Assembly: GCA_038240075.1 (NCBI GenBank)
Contig: JBBSEC010000002.1
Coordinates: forward strand, 1 to 64,000
Direction of reading: 5' to 3'
Origin: DATBAK01 sp038240075
GTDB taxonomy: Bacteria > Actinomycetota > Acidimicrobiia > IMCC26256 > PALSA-610
DNA length: 64,000 bases
How positions within the stretch are numbered: the first letter of the stretch is position 1; the number at the start of each line of letters is the position of its first letter. The notes beneath the pieces are model-generated. The model was not told the DNA's origin and made no database searches. It was given only the letters and a program-made list of their open reading frames with translations. The position numbers and the translations under genes are program-made. Below are positions 31,810-40,494 of the stretch, one piece after another.

Positions 31810-33026
31810 CAGGAAGCCTCGGAGAGATCACGGGCGACGGGCGCGGCGGACGGGAGGAGGAGTGTGAAGGTGGTTCCTTCACCTTCGTGCGACTCGACCG
31901 TGACCTCACCGCCGTGGTTCTGGGCGACGTGGCGCACGATTGCGAGACCGAGACCGGTGCCGCCGGTCTGGCGGCTCCGCGCGCGGTCGACACGGTAGAA
32001 ACGCTCGAAGACCCGTTCGAGGTCGCGCGACGGGATCCCGATCCCGTGGTCGCGCACCGCGATCGCGCAGCGCGCGTCGCGCAGCTCCGCCGTCACCTCG
32101 ACGGGCTGGCCGGACTCGCTGTACTTCACCGCGTTGTCGAGCAGGTTGTAGATCGCGCTGACGACCTGCCGGCGATCGCAGTCGACCCGGAGGTTGGCGG
32201 GAACGTTCGACGCGTCGATGGAGATCCTCGCGTCTTCGGCCGCCAATCGGACCTGATCGACGGCGTCGCCGACGAGCGCGATGATCGGCAGTGGCTCGCG
32301 GCCGGCGCGTTCCTGAGCCTCGACGATGCTGAGGTCGAGGAGGTCCTCGACGATGCGCGCGAGCCGCTCGCTCTCACTCACCATCCGCTCCGCCAACCGC
32401 GCGGTGACTTCTCCGTCGGTGCCGGCCGCAATCGTCTCGGCGAGCACCGCCAGCGCGCCGATCGGCGTGCGCAGCTCGTGGCTGACGTTGGCCACGAAGT
32501 CGCGGCGCATGCTCTCGATGCGCCGAGCCTCGGTGACGTCGCGGACGAACGCTACGGCCCCGCTCGGCGATCCATCCTGCGGGAGCGGGAACGCGCGCAG
32601 ATGCAGCGTCTGGCGGGGCGGCCCGAACAGAATCAGCTCGCGCTCCGCGGGCTGACCGTGCAACGCCTGGTCGAGCAGCTCACCGATGGCCTGCTCCGCG
32701 ACCGCGTCGGAGTGACGCGCGCCGCTGAAGCGGGTGGCGGCCGCGTTGCAGACGAGCACGTGGCCGTCGCGACCGACCACCGTCACGCCGTCGGGCACGG
32801 CGTGCAGTGCAGCGGCGAGCCGGTCGCGATCGACGCGCAGTCCCTCGGCGTCGACTTCGAGCTGCGCGAGCATCGCGTCGATCCGCTCGGTCGGCGCAGG
32901 GTTCGCGTCGGCATCGTTGGGTTCGGCGAGCGCCGCAACCCGACGCTCGAGCCGGCGCGCGCTGATGAGCACCGCGACAAGCAGGGCGACGGCGCAGACG
33001 AAGAAGACCAGCGCCAGCGCAGTCAT
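31809..33026 (-). CDS. senX3: SenX3-like phosphate-sensing histidine kinase
   Basis: A 405-residue kinase with one N-terminal membrane span (about 4-22), a PAS-like domain (about 72-165, AVPDGVTVVGRDGHVLVCNAAATRF), DHp with phospho-acceptor His183 in VANVSHELRTPIG, and a HATPase domain with N-box, RDHGIGIP, FERFYRVD and GTGLGLAIVRH. A single span and PAS with no large outer loop fits SenX3/PhoR kinases, which sense phosphate via the Pst system and PhoU rather than a ligand outside. It starts 34 bases after pstB and overlaps regX3 by one base. Confidence 0.9.
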   Translation of the reverse strand: MTALALVFFVCAVALLVAVLISARRLERRVAALAEPNDADANPAPTERIDAMLAQLEVDAEGLRVDRDRLAAALHAVPDGVTVVGRDGHVLVCNAAATRFSGARHSDAVAEQAIGELLDQALHGQPAERELILFGPPRQTLHLRAFPLPQDGSPSGAVAFVRDVTEARRIESMRRDFVANVSHELRTPIGALAVLAETIAAGTDGEVTARLAERMVSESERLARIVEDLLDLSIVEAQERAGREPLPIIALVGDAVDQVRLAAEDARISIDASNVPANLRVDCDRRQVVSAIYNLLDNAVKYSESGQPVEVTAELRDARCAIAVRDHGIGIPSRDLERVFERFYRVDRARSRQTGGTGLGLAIVRHVAQNHGGEVTVESHEGEGTTFTLLLPSAAPVARDLSEAS

Positions 33027-33060
33027 GCGCGCCGGTTCGTGAGGTTTCGCGCGTCCGGCT

Positions 33061-33930
33061 TCATCCGAACCTCCCGGTGATGTAGCCCTCAGTGCGCGAA
33101 TCGGTGGGACGCGTGAAGATCACCTCGGTGCGGTCGTACTCCACGAGGCGGCCGCGGCGGTTGCCGTCGACGACCTCGGCGGTGAAGAAGCCGGTGCGGT
33201 CCGACACCCGCGCGGCCTGCTGCATGTTGTGGGTCACGATGACGATCGTGTAGTCGCGCTTGAGGTCGGTCATCAGGTCTTCGATGCGCGCCGTCGCGAT
33301 CGGGTCGAGCGCGGAGCACGGCTCGTCCATGAGGATGACGTCGGGCTTCACTGCGATCGCCCGCGCGATGCACAGCCGCTGCTGCTGACCGCCCGAAAGC
33401 GCGAGCGCGCTCTTCTTCAGCTTGTCCTTGACCTCGTCCCAGAGCGCGGCGGAAGTCAACGCCGACTCGACGATCGTGTCGAGCTCCGACCGCTTCACAC
33501 CGTTGATGCGCGGCCCGTACGCCACGTTGTCGTACACCGACTTCGGGAACGGGTTGGGCTTCTGGAACACCATGCCGATGCGCCGGCGGACCTCGGCCGA
33601 GTCGACCTTCGGACCGTAGAGATCCTCACCGTGGTAGCGGACCGTCCCGGTGATGCGCGCCTCGGGCGTGAGGTCGTGCATGCGGTTGAGGCAGCGCAGC
33701 ACGGTCGTCTTGCCGCAGCCCGAGGGGCCGATGAAGGCCGTGATCTCCCGCGCCGAGATGTCGAGGTCGACGTCTTCGACCGCGAGCACGGTCCCGTAGT
33801 GGACCGTCAGGTGCGAGAGCTCGAACACGGTCACGCGCGGGTCATCGTCAGTCTCGCGAGACGAAACTGCCGAGGGCTGCAGCCGAGGAATCATCGTCTC
33901 GGTATCGGGCACCGGTTCCTCCTGGGTCAT
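33061..33930 (-). CDS. pstB: Phosphate ABC transporter ATPase PstB
   Basis: A 289-residue ABC ATPase. Walker A is GPSGCGKTT; the PstB-specific RCLNRMHDL follows; MVFQKPNPFPKSVYDNVAYGPR is diagnostic for the family; signature LSGGQQQRLCIARA; Walker B ILMDEPCSALDPIAT. It drives PstAC import of inorganic phosphate. The ATG overlaps the pstA stop (ATGA); an AGGAGG followed by GTG at 33912 is an alternative start that would shorten the unusual 30-residue N-terminal extension. Confidence 0.97.
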   Translation of the reverse strand: MTQEEPVPDTETMIPRLQPSAVSSRETDDDPRVTVFELSHLTVHYGTVLAVEDVDLDISAREITAFIGPSGCGKTTVLRCLNRMHDLTPEARITGTVRYHGEDLYGPKVDSAEVRRRIGMVFQKPNPFPKSVYDNVAYGPRINGVKRSELDTIVESALTSAALWDEVKDKLKKSALALSGGQQQRLCIARAIAVKPDVILMDEPCSALDPIATARIEDLMTDLKRDYTIVIVTHNMQQAARVSDRTGFFTAEVVDGNRRGRLVEYDRTEVIFTRPTDSRTEGYITGRFG

Positions 33931-34829
33931 GAGGCGGTCGAACGACGCGAGTAGATCGCGGTGAAGATTCGGGCGAGCACGGTGAAGACGAACACGATCC
34001 CGATCAACGTCAGTGCCGCGGCCCAGGCCCGCTGCTGCGATGCAGCGTACGGCGAGCTCGCGTTCTGGAAGATCTGCACCGACAGGGCCGTGTTCCCGCC
34101 GTGGAAGAGCGAGCGATTCGTGCGGTAGACGGGGCTGAGCACGAAGATGAGCGGAGCGGTCTCTCCGGCGGCTCTCGCGACCGCGAGCAACGCGCCGCTC
34201 ACGATGCCGGGCGCCGCCGCGGGAAGGACGATTCGCATGATCGTGCGGGCCTGGCGACTCCCGAGCGCGGTGCTCCCCTCCCGGAGCTCCGCGGGCACGA
34301 GCCGCAGCATCTCGTCGGTGGTGCGGATGACGATCGGGAGCATCAGACAGGCCAACGCCAAGGCGCCGGCGAACGCGTTCAGGTTCTTGGTCTTCAGGAC
34401 GACGGCCGTGTAGATGAAGAGGCCCATCACGATCGAGGGGACCCCGGTCATGATCTCCGCGAAGAACCGCAGCACGCGCGCGATCACGCTGCGGCGCCCG
34501 TACTCACTCAGGTAGACGCCGCCGAGCACCCCGAGCGGCACCGCCATCGCGGTCGCCGCGCCGGTGATCAGCAACGTGCCGAAGACGGCGGGCCCCATGC
34601 CCGGTCCGGGAGTGATCTGGGTCGGGATGTCCTTGGTGAGGAACGCGTAGCTGAAGAGCTGGTGGCCGCGCGCCACGACGTACCCGACGAGCAGCGCGAG
34701 CGGCACGAGCACGATGATGAACGACAGCACGATGCACGCGGTTGCGAAGCCGTTTCGAATCGCACGCGATCGGTGCTTCGCGGCGGGACCGAGGCGGGTG
34801 ACCGGAACGCCGGCCGTGATGGCGGTCAT
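33927..34829 (-). CDS. pstA: Phosphate ABC transporter permease PstA
   Basis: A 300-residue permease with six membrane spans (first about 27-50, ATACIVLSFIIVLVPLALLV). The EAA loop lies around LRLVPAELREGSTALGSRQARTI, and GGVYLSEYGRRSVIARVLRFF plus MTGVPSIVMGLFIYT are typical PstA blocks. It forms the membrane channel with PstC. It overlaps pstC and pstB by four bases at each end, so the three are translationally coupled. Confidence 0.96.
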   Translation of the reverse strand: MTAITAGVPVTRLGPAAKHRSRAIRNGFATACIVLSFIIVLVPLALLVGYVVARGHQLFSYAFLTKDIPTQITPGPGMGPAVFGTLLITGAATAMAVPLGVLGGVYLSEYGRRSVIARVLRFFAEIMTGVPSIVMGLFIYTAVVLKTKNLNAFAGALALACLMLPIVIRTTDEMLRLVPAELREGSTALGSRQARTIMRIVLPAAAPGIVSGALLAVARAAGETAPLIFVLSPVYRTNRSLFHGGNTALSVQIFQNASSPYAASQQRAWAAALTLIGIVFVFTVLARIFTAIYSRRSTAS

Positions 34830-35815
34830 GCGCCACCCGCGCGCGCCTCGACCCGGGCGACGAGGCCGCGGGCGATGACACCGATGATGATGGTGATGGC
34901 GAAGAGCGCGACGCCGAGGCCGACGAGCGCCGCGCGGTACAGATCCTGCGCCTCGCCGAACTGGTTCACGATCACCGAGGCCATCGTCTCACCGGGCGAG
35001 AACAGCCGACCGGTGAGCTCCGTCGACGAGCCGATGAGCAGCACGACGGCGATCGTCTCGCCCATCGCGCGCCCGAGACCGATGAGCACGGCGCCGACGA
35101 TCCCGCCGCGACTGTGCGGGAACACCGCGCCGCGAATCATCTCCCATCGGGTTGCGCCCAGCGCGACCGCCGCCTCCTTCTGTGCCGTGGGCACGGTCAC
35201 GAAGACCTCGCGTGTGATCGACGTGATGATCGGCGTGATCATGAGACCGACGACGAGCCCGGCCGTCATGAAGCTCACCCCACTCAGCGGCCGGCCCGAC
35301 AGCAACGTGTTGAGGATCGGAACGTGCGCAAAGTCCGACGCGAGGTCCTTGTAGAAGCCGATGATCTTCGGCGCGACGACCAGGAGCCCCCAGAGCCCGT
35401 AGACGACCGACGGAACCGCGGCGAGCAGGTCGACGACGGTGACGATCCAACGCCGCAACTTCCCCGGCGCGATCTCGGTGATGAACAACGCCAGCCCGAT
35501 GCTCACCGGCACCGCGAACACCAGCGCGATCGCGGACACGAGGAGCGTCCCGCCGATGAACGCCAGCGCGCCGAAGCGCTGCTTCGGGACGTCCCACGTC
35601 GTCGACGTGAAGAAGTGGATGCCCTCTTTCGAGAACGCGGGCCACGCGGTGTGCGTCGTCGAGAACGCGATGAGGCCGAGGATGATCAGCACCGAGAAGC
35701 CGGCGAGCATCGCCAGCAACCGGAACCCGACGTCGACGACGCGACCCGGAGGCCGGTGGCCGTCGGTGAGGTGGGCGACCGGCGCGGAGTCCTGAGACGG
35801 TGATTCGGCGACCAT
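34826..35815 (-). CDS. pstC: Phosphate ABC transporter permease PstC
   Basis: A 329-residue permease with an N-terminal cytoplasmic segment, first span about 32-52 and five more. It carries FFTSTTWDVPKQRFGALAFIGGTLLVS, LLAAVPSVVYGLWGLLVVAPKI and the EAA-type loop VTVPTAQKEAAVALGATRWEMIRGAVFPHSRGGIVGA. It pairs with PstA. It starts 54 bases after the pstS stop and overlaps pstA, in the same operon. Confidence 0.96.
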   Translation of the reverse strand: MVAESPSQDSAPVAHLTDGHRPPGRVVDVGFRLLAMLAGFSVLIILGLIAFSTTHTAWPAFSKEGIHFFTSTTWDVPKQRFGALAFIGGTLLVSAIALVFAVPVSIGLALFITEIAPGKLRRWIVTVVDLLAAVPSVVYGLWGLLVVAPKIIGFYKDLASDFAHVPILNTLLSGRPLSGVSFMTAGLVVGLMITPIITSITREVFVTVPTAQKEAAVALGATRWEMIRGAVFPHSRGGIVGAVLIGLGRAMGETIAVVLLIGSSTELTGRLFSPGETMASVIVNQFGEAQDLYRAALVGLGVALFAITIIIGVIARGLVARVEARAGGA

Positions 35816-35869
35816 CAGATGGGTGGCGGACCTTGCAGTGACGTGATCGCCTGCCCGGTCCGAGCCATG

Positions 35870-36961
35870 CTAGGGGACAACGATCTTGTCGACTTGAGCC
35901 TTGGCCTTCGCGAGCAGCGCCGGAGGCAGTGCGGCGAAGTTGAGCGCCTCGGCCTTCGACTGACCCGCGTCGAGCACGTACTCGAGCAAGGCCTTGAGCG
36001 CGGTGCCCTGAGCGTGGCTCGTCTGCTTCGCGTACACGATGATGTACGTCGGCGACGTGATCGGATACGCGTCGGGTCCGGATGCGTTCATCGGCGAGAC
36101 GGTGACGTCGGCCGTCACCGTCGCGGCCGCCATGGCCGCGGTCGCTCCGGCAAGGGTCGGCGGCACGGCGGTGCCCGCCGAGTTCTTCACGGACGCGACG
36201 CTCAACTGCGCCAGGGTTGCGTCCGCGAAGTCGACGTAACCGATCGCACCGTCGGTGCTCTTGATCTTGCCGGCGACGCCCGCGTTCTTGGCGGCCCCGA
36301 TCGTGCTGCTCGCCCAGTTCACCGTCTTGCCACTCCCCAGGGTCCAGTCGCTCGCGGCCGCTTGGGTGAGGTACGTCGTGAAGTTGTTGGTCGTGCCCGA
36401 GCCGTCACTGCGGTGCACCACCGTGATCGACGTCGACGGCAGCGTGACACCCGGGTTGTCGGCCGCGATCTCCGACGCGTCCCACTTCGTGATCTTGGTC
36501 GAGAAGATCTTGGCGATCGTCGCGGCCGAGAGCGTGAGCTTGGTCACGCCACTCAGGTTGTACGAGATCGTGATCGGTGCCGAGACGATCGGGATGTACA
36601 GGAACGCCCCGCCCTTGAACTTCGTCACGTCGCCCGGCACCACGAGGCTGTCGGAGCCTGCGAAGTCGACGAGCTGCCCCTCGAGGTCGGTCTGGCCCTG
36701 CCCCGACCCGGCGGGGTTGTAGTTGACCGTCACGTTGGGTTGCGCGTCGGTGGTGAAGTCGCGGAAGACCTCTTCGTCGAACGGGTCCTGGAACGACGAG
36801 CCCGATCCCTTCAGCGTCGTCGCCGGGAGCTTCGCGCTCGTGCTGCCACCGGGGCCCGTGGCCGCAGGCTTGCCGCTGCCACTGCTGCCGCAGGCGGCGG
36901 CGAGCACCAGGATCACCGCGGCGAGCGGAACGAGCGCGTTGCGACGTAGGAAGGTTGTCAT
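35870..36961 (-). CDS. pstS: Phosphate-binding lipoprotein PstS
   Basis: A 363-residue periplasmic-type binding lipoprotein: signal peptide with lipobox LAAAC (Cys24), then a Ser/Gly/Pro-rich linker and the phosphate-binding domain. Phosphate-contact motifs are LKGSGSSFQDPFDEEVF, AGSGQGQTDLEG, DFAGSDSLV and VVHRSDGSGTTNNFTTYL. The ATG at 36961 has a GAGGAGG ribosome binding site 9-10 bases upstream; an in-frame extension to 37066 would bury the signal peptide. It heads pstSCAB-senX3-regX3 and is divergent from phoU, with candidate PHO/RegX3 repeats between. Confidence 0.96.
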   Translation of the reverse strand: MTTFLRRNALVPLAAVILVLAAACGSSGSGKPAATGPGGSTSAKLPATTLKGSGSSFQDPFDEEVFRDFTTDAQPNVTVNYNPAGSGQGQTDLEGQLVDFAGSDSLVVPGDVTKFKGGAFLYIPIVSAPITISYNLSGVTKLTLSAATIAKIFSTKITKWDASEIAADNPGVTLPSTSITVVHRSDGSGTTNNFTTYLTQAAASDWTLGSGKTVNWASSTIGAAKNAGVAGKIKSTDGAIGYVDFADATLAQLSVASVKNSAGTAVPPTLAGATAAMAAATVTADVTVSPMNASGPDAYPITSPTYIIVYAKQTSHAQGTALKALLEYVLDAGQSKAEALNFAALPPALLAKAKAQVDKIVVP

Positions 36962-37044
36962 CGGGCGGGGCCTCCTCGAGGGGTCAGCGTTGCGAATCCA
37001 GCTTGCGACCCGCGGGCAGCGACGGGCTGTCCGCGGGGTGGCCG

Positions 37045-37064
37045 GGAGGTGAACAACCCGTAAC
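37045..37064 (-). promoter_or_regulatory. Candidate RegX3/PHO-box repeats in the pstS-phoU region
   Basis: On the minus strand GTTACGGGTT is followed directly by GTTCACCTCC; the second half contains GTTCACC, the core of the Streptomyces PHO-box direct repeat. A further GTTCACC lies on the plus strand at 37147-37153, toward phoU. Spacing is 10 rather than the usual 11 bases, so this is tentative. The location between pstS and phoU is what a RegX3 target would need. Confidence 0.35.
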
Positions 37065-37239
37065 ATCTGGGTGCGGAGCCTGCGACCAGGCGCGATGCAA
37101 GATCGGCGTGGCCACCAGGTGACATCGCGGCAAACGGGATGCGAACGTTCACCGCGGATTCGTGATGTCGGCCGCGGGCTGCAGCACGACGACCCATGAT
37201 GGGTAGGCAGTCACGATGTCGGCGATACGGAGGATGCGG

Positions 37240-37944
37240 GTGACGATGACCGAGTCGGGTGGGCGCCACGGATTCCAGGACGCCCTCGACGATCTGCGCA
37301 TGGACGTGATCCGCCTGGCCGCCCTCGTGACCGAGGCGATCGGCGCCGGCACCCACGCACTCCTCGACGCCGACCTCGCGCTCGTCGACCAGGTGATCGC
37401 CGACGACCGCCAGATCAACGACCTCAACCACCACATCGAGCTCGGCGCGTACCGGCTGCTCGCGATGCAGCAGCCGACCGCGGGCGACCTCCGGGCCGTG
37501 CTCGCGGTGTTGCGCATCCTGCACGAGATCCAGCTCAGCGGAGACCTCATGGTCACCGTCGCCAAGGCGGCCCGCCGGCTCTACCCGCAGGAGCTCCCGC
37601 CGCGCGTTCGCGGCATCCTCGAACGCATGGGCGACCAGGCGCAGGTGCAGATGCGCGCCGCGGTCGACGCGTTCGCCGACGGCGACCTCGCCCTCGCCGC
37701 CGCGCTCCCCGACATGGACGACGTCATGGACGACCTGCAGAAGGATCTGTTCCGGGCGATCCTCACCTCGGACAAGCTCGACGAGGGGATCCTCCAGCGG
37801 GCCGTGCAGATGGCGCTCGTCGGGCGGTACTACGAGCGGGTCGCGGACCACGCGGTGCAGATCGGCCGCTGGGTCGCGTTCATGGTGACCGGCGATCTCC
37901 CCCGTCCGGGCGATGAGCCCGAGACGAAGCCCGACGAGGCCTGA
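37240..37944 (+). CDS. phoU: Phosphate-uptake regulator PhoU
   Basis: A 234-residue protein of two PhoU three-helix bundles; metal/Glu-rich motifs appear as DQVIADDRQINDLNHHIELG in the first and YYERVADHAVQIG in the second. PhoU links Pst transport to the SenX3-like kinase and restrains it when phosphate is plentiful. Start choice: GGAGG at 37229-37233 sits 6 bases before GTG at 37240; ATG at 37216, 37234 and 37246 are alternatives. It is divergent from pstS, so its regulation is probably shared with the pst operon. Confidence 0.94.
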   Translation: MTMTESGGRHGFQDALDDLRMDVIRLAALVTEAIGAGTHALLDADLALVDQVIADDRQINDLNHHIELGAYRLLAMQQPTAGDLRAVLAVLRILHEIQLSGDLMVTVAKAARRLYPQELPPRVRGILERMGDQAQVQMRAAVDAFADGDLALAAALPDMDDVMDDLQKDLFRAILTSDKLDEGILQRAVQMALVGRYYERVADHAVQIGRWVAFMVTGDLPRPGDEPETKPDEA

Positions 37945-37956
37945 TCCGGCGCCTCG

Positions 37957-38229
37957 CTACTCGCCTTCGTCGTAGCCGAGGTCCCATTCGAGGATGAGGT
38001 GCTCGCGCTCGGCGTCGCGTGCGACGCGCTCACGGTTCCGGCGGAACTGCGGATCGTGGGGCGGCAGCAGCTGCAGGCGGGCCTGGGCCCGCTGCGCGAA
38101 CTCGTCGATCGCCTTGGGGTCACCGAACACGCGGTGAATGTCCCAGTGCGGAGCGACCGGGCCGAGGTAGACGACGCGCACGTGCCCCTGCGGCGGGACG
38201 TTCTCGAGCTCCTCGGGTTCCATGGCCAT
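37957..38229 (-). CDS. Small conserved-looking protein, function unknown
   Basis: A 90-residue soluble protein (MAMEPEELENVPPQGHVRVV, YLGPVAPHWDIHRVFGDPKAIDEFAQRAQARLQLL..., ending EWDLGYDEGE). It has no signal, membrane span or recognised motif, but shows normal codon structure and a charged helical middle. TAGAGT lies 6 bases before the ATG in the 18-base gap after the HtrA gene, so it may be transcribed on its own. It converges with phoU, 12 bases away. Confidence 0.6.
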   Translation of the reverse strand: MAMEPEELENVPPQGHVRVVYLGPVAPHWDIHRVFGDPKAIDEFAQRAQARLQLLPPHDPQFRRNRERVARDAEREHLILEWDLGYDEGE

Positions 38230-38235
38230 CAGGCG

Positions 38236-38241
38236 ACTCTA
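38236..38241 (-). promoter_or_regulatory. Candidate -10 element (TAGAGT) for the small 90-residue gene
   Basis: Minus-strand TAGAGT ends 6 bases before the ATG at 38229. No ribosome binding site is present, consistent with a leaderless transcript. Confidence 0.45.
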
Positions 38242-38247
38242 CCGGCC

Positions 38248-39786
38248 TCAGCTCGCAGGACGGGTAGCGAGCGTCGCGTGCAACGTCAGCTGCTTTCCGG
38301 CGCGATTCACGACGACGGCCACGTTCGCACCCGGCTTGTGACCCTTGACCGCGCTCGTCAACGCCGGCGCGGTGGTGATGCCGGTCGTGTCGAACTTCAC
38401 GATGACATCGCCGACGCGAATCCCGCCCTTGTCCGCAGGCGACGACGGCGTGACATCCGCGACGTACGCGCCGTGCGAGACGTGAAGGTTCGCCTGCGCC
38501 GCGAGGTCGCTCGTGACCGACTCGACCTCGACGCCGAGGAATCCCGAGACTTGCGGCTTGCTCTGGCCCGACTCGAGCTTCTGCAACGTTGGCTCGGCCG
38601 ACGAGATGGCGATGGCGAAGCCGATGTTGTTGGCGTCGGCGGGCGACGCGATGGCGGTGTTGATGCCGATGACCCGGCCCGACGAGTCGAGCAGCGGACC
38701 GCCCGAGTTGCCGGGGTTGATCGCGGCGTCGGTCTGGATCACATCGTGCAGCGTGCTGTTCTCGGTCGAGATCGTGCGGTGCAGGGCCGAGACGATTCCC
38801 GACGTCACCGTGGGCGTGCCCTCGAGCGCGAGCGCGTTGCCGATCGCGACGACCGAATCGCCGACCTCGACCGCATCCGAGTCACCGAGCACGACGGTGG
38901 GTAGGTGCGTCAGACCGACCTTCACGACCGCAAGGTCGTGCGCAGCGTCGATACCGATGACCGACGCCGTCGCGGTGCGCGCGTCGGCAAGGGTCACCTT
39001 GATCGTGAACGCGTCGGCGGCGACGTGCGCGTTGGTGACGATGACACCGTCGCTCTGGACGATGAACCCGGTCCCGGTGCCCTGACCGTCGGGACCGTTG
39101 ACGTCGATGCGCACGACCGCGGGCTGCACCTTGCGCAGGATCGCCTGAATGTCGCCGTTGTGCACGATGACCGAGGCCGGGCGCAGCGGCGAGGTCGCGG
39201 GCGTCGACGACGACGAGTGGTCGTGGCCGAACGCGACGAACGATCCGGCGGTGACCAGCGCGGCCACCAGCGCACCGACGAGCCCGCCGATCAGGGCCGA
39301 GCGGGCTCCGCCCCCACGCCGGGGCGGTTCGGCCGGCGGCGACGGCGCGACGGGAGCGGTCCACGCACCCGGAGGAGGTGGCGGAGCCGCGGCCGCCACG
39401 GCCGGCGCCGGGGTCCAGCTCGGCGTCCACCCGTACGGCAGGGTCGGGGCGTCCGACATCGGGGGCAACGGCGTGCCCGGCGCGGACGATGGCGAGCCGG
39501 CGGCAGGTGGGGCCCATGGGTTGGCGGGCTCGTGCGAAGGCCACCCCGGCGGCTCGTCGGGCGGGGGCACCGACGAGCCGGCCGAGGGGTCACCCGGGTC
39601 GCCCGGGGGGGCGGTCGACGACCCGGGGAGGACGGACGGGGCCGGTGTTGGCTGGACAACGTCATCACCCTGGGGTGGGGCAACTTCGCGACCGGCCGGG
39701 CCGTCGAGTCCATCAACGACGGGGCCCGGTTCGACATTCCCGGAACCCGTCGGCGGCTCGGTCCCCGCCTCGTCCTGCTCCGACAT
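38248..39786 (-). CDS. HtrA/DegP-like membrane serine protease (intact triad)
   Basis: A 512-residue protein: long Pro-rich cytoplasmic N-terminus (1-160), one membrane span (163-187), trypsin-like domain with the complete triad His254 (VTNAHVAADA), Asp284 (AAHDLAVVKV) and Ser361 (INPGNSGGPLLD), and one PDZ domain (about 415-505, GGIRVGDVIVKFD). It should degrade or cleave proteins outside the membrane and is the only catalytically complete HtrA of the three in this window. GGAGG lies 5-6 bases before the ATG. The Pro-rich head (PPPDEPPGWPSHEPANPWAPP) is typical of actinobacterial HtrA. Confidence 0.95.
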   Translation of the reverse strand: MSEQDEAGTEPPTGSGNVEPGPVVDGLDGPAGREVAPPQGDDVVQPTPAPSVLPGSSTAPPGDPGDPSAGSSVPPPDEPPGWPSHEPANPWAPPAAGSPSSAPGTPLPPMSDAPTLPYGWTPSWTPAPAVAAAAPPPPPGAWTAPVAPSPPAEPPRRGGGARSALIGGLVGALVAALVTAGSFVAFGHDHSSSSTPATSPLRPASVIVHNGDIQAILRKVQPAVVRIDVNGPDGQGTGTGFIVQSDGVIVTNAHVAADAFTIKVTLADARTATASVIGIDAAHDLAVVKVGLTHLPTVVLGDSDAVEVGDSVVAIGNALALEGTPTVTSGIVSALHRTISTENSTLHDVIQTDAAINPGNSGGPLLDSSGRVIGINTAIASPADANNIGFAIAISSAEPTLQKLESGQSKPQVSGFLGVEVESVTSDLAAQANLHVSHGAYVADVTPSSPADKGGIRVGDVIVKFDTTGITTAPALTSAVKGHKPGANVAVVVNRAGKQLTLHATLATRPAS

Positions 39787-39975
39787 GTTTCCTCCGTGGT
39801 GGACGTTCGAACTTTCTAGCCAACCGTGCGGCACCAATGGCATTCCGCCAGCGTCTGAGAATGTGCTGAGAGCGTTCCCCATCATCCGGCTGGAGACTGT
39901 CAGAATCGGCAACGGGAGTTCGACCCGTTGAACTCGGGGAACCACGGATCCGTACCTGGCCCTGGAGGCGAGTGC

Positions 39976-40227
39976 ATGGAAGAGTCCCCGGACGACTACG
40001 ACTGGATGCTCCGTGCCAAGTGTCGCGGCGCCACTCCTTCTGAGTTCTTTCCTTCCGACGGCGTGGGCGTCGAGTTCGCGCAGCGCATCTGCGGCAACTG
40101 CCCGGTGCGCGTCGAGTGCCTCGAGTACGCGTTGAAGTTCCGGATCGAGCACGGCGTGTGGGGCGGCGCCTCGGAACGGGAACGGCGCCGCATCCTGCGG
40201 CGGCGCCGTCAACTCAACCCGACGTAA
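39976..40227 (+). CDS. WhiB-family Fe-S transcription factor
   Basis: An 83-residue WhiB protein. The four cluster cysteines are Cys16 (AKCRG), Cys39, Cys42 and Cys48 (ICGNCPVRVEC); the beta-turn GVWGGASERER and a basic C-terminus (RRRILRRRRQ) follow. WhiB proteins hold a [4Fe-4S] cluster, bind the primary sigma factor and act on development, redox or antibiotic response. The subfamily is not certain. GGAGG lies about 8 bases before the ATG. It is divergent from the HtrA gene and convergent with tatA. Confidence 0.93.
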   Translation: MEESPDDYDWMLRAKCRGATPSEFFPSDGVGVEFAQRICGNCPVRVECLEYALKFRIEHGVWGGASERERRRILRRRRQLNPT

Positions 40228-40250
40228 TCGCGCGCCCGTCGCCGGCGCGA
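40228..40250. terminator. Weak hairpin between whiB and tatA
   Basis: TCGCGC (40228-40233) pairs with GCGCGA (40245-40250), with additional GC pairing possible in the loop. It lies between the convergent whiB and tatA stops and lacks a U-tract, so assignment is weak. Confidence 0.3.
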
Positions 40251-40263
40251 CGATTCGTGACGC

Positions 40264-40443
40264 TCAGGACGACGCGGTCTTGCCGTCGTCCTTCTTCTCT
40301 TCTTTGTCCTTGTCGTCGACGCCCTTCTTGAACTCGCGCGACGCCTCGCCGAGCGAGCGGGCGAGCTTCGGGAGCTTGGCGCCACCGAAGAGCAAGAGGA
40401 CGATGAGCAGGATGATGAGAAGTTCAGTGGGCCCGAGACTCAT
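40264..40443 (-). CDS. tatA: Twin-arginine translocase component TatA
   Basis: A 59-residue protein with the TatA plan: short N-terminus, one span (GPTELLIILLIVLLLFGGAKLP), amphipathic helix (KLARSLGEASREFKKG) and a charged Lys/Asp/Glu tail. It forms the channel that exports folded proteins. The ATG at 40443 has GGAAAGG 8 bases upstream; GTG at 40452 is a less likely start. No tatC is adjacent. Confidence 0.93.
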   Translation of the reverse strand: MSLGPTELLIILLIVLLLFGGAKLPKLARSLGEASREFKKGVDDKDKEEKKDDGKTASS

Positions 40444-40476
40444 GTGCGGCACCTTTCCGGTGGCCTACGTGCGCAG

Positions 40477-40482
40477 AGGGTA
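40477..40482 (-). promoter_or_regulatory. Candidate -10 element (TACCCT) for tatA
   Basis: Minus-strand TACCCT lies 33 bases before the tatA ATG, giving a short leader that keeps the GGAAAGG site. Confidence 0.3.
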
Positions 40483-40494
40483 CCTTGCCCCGCC

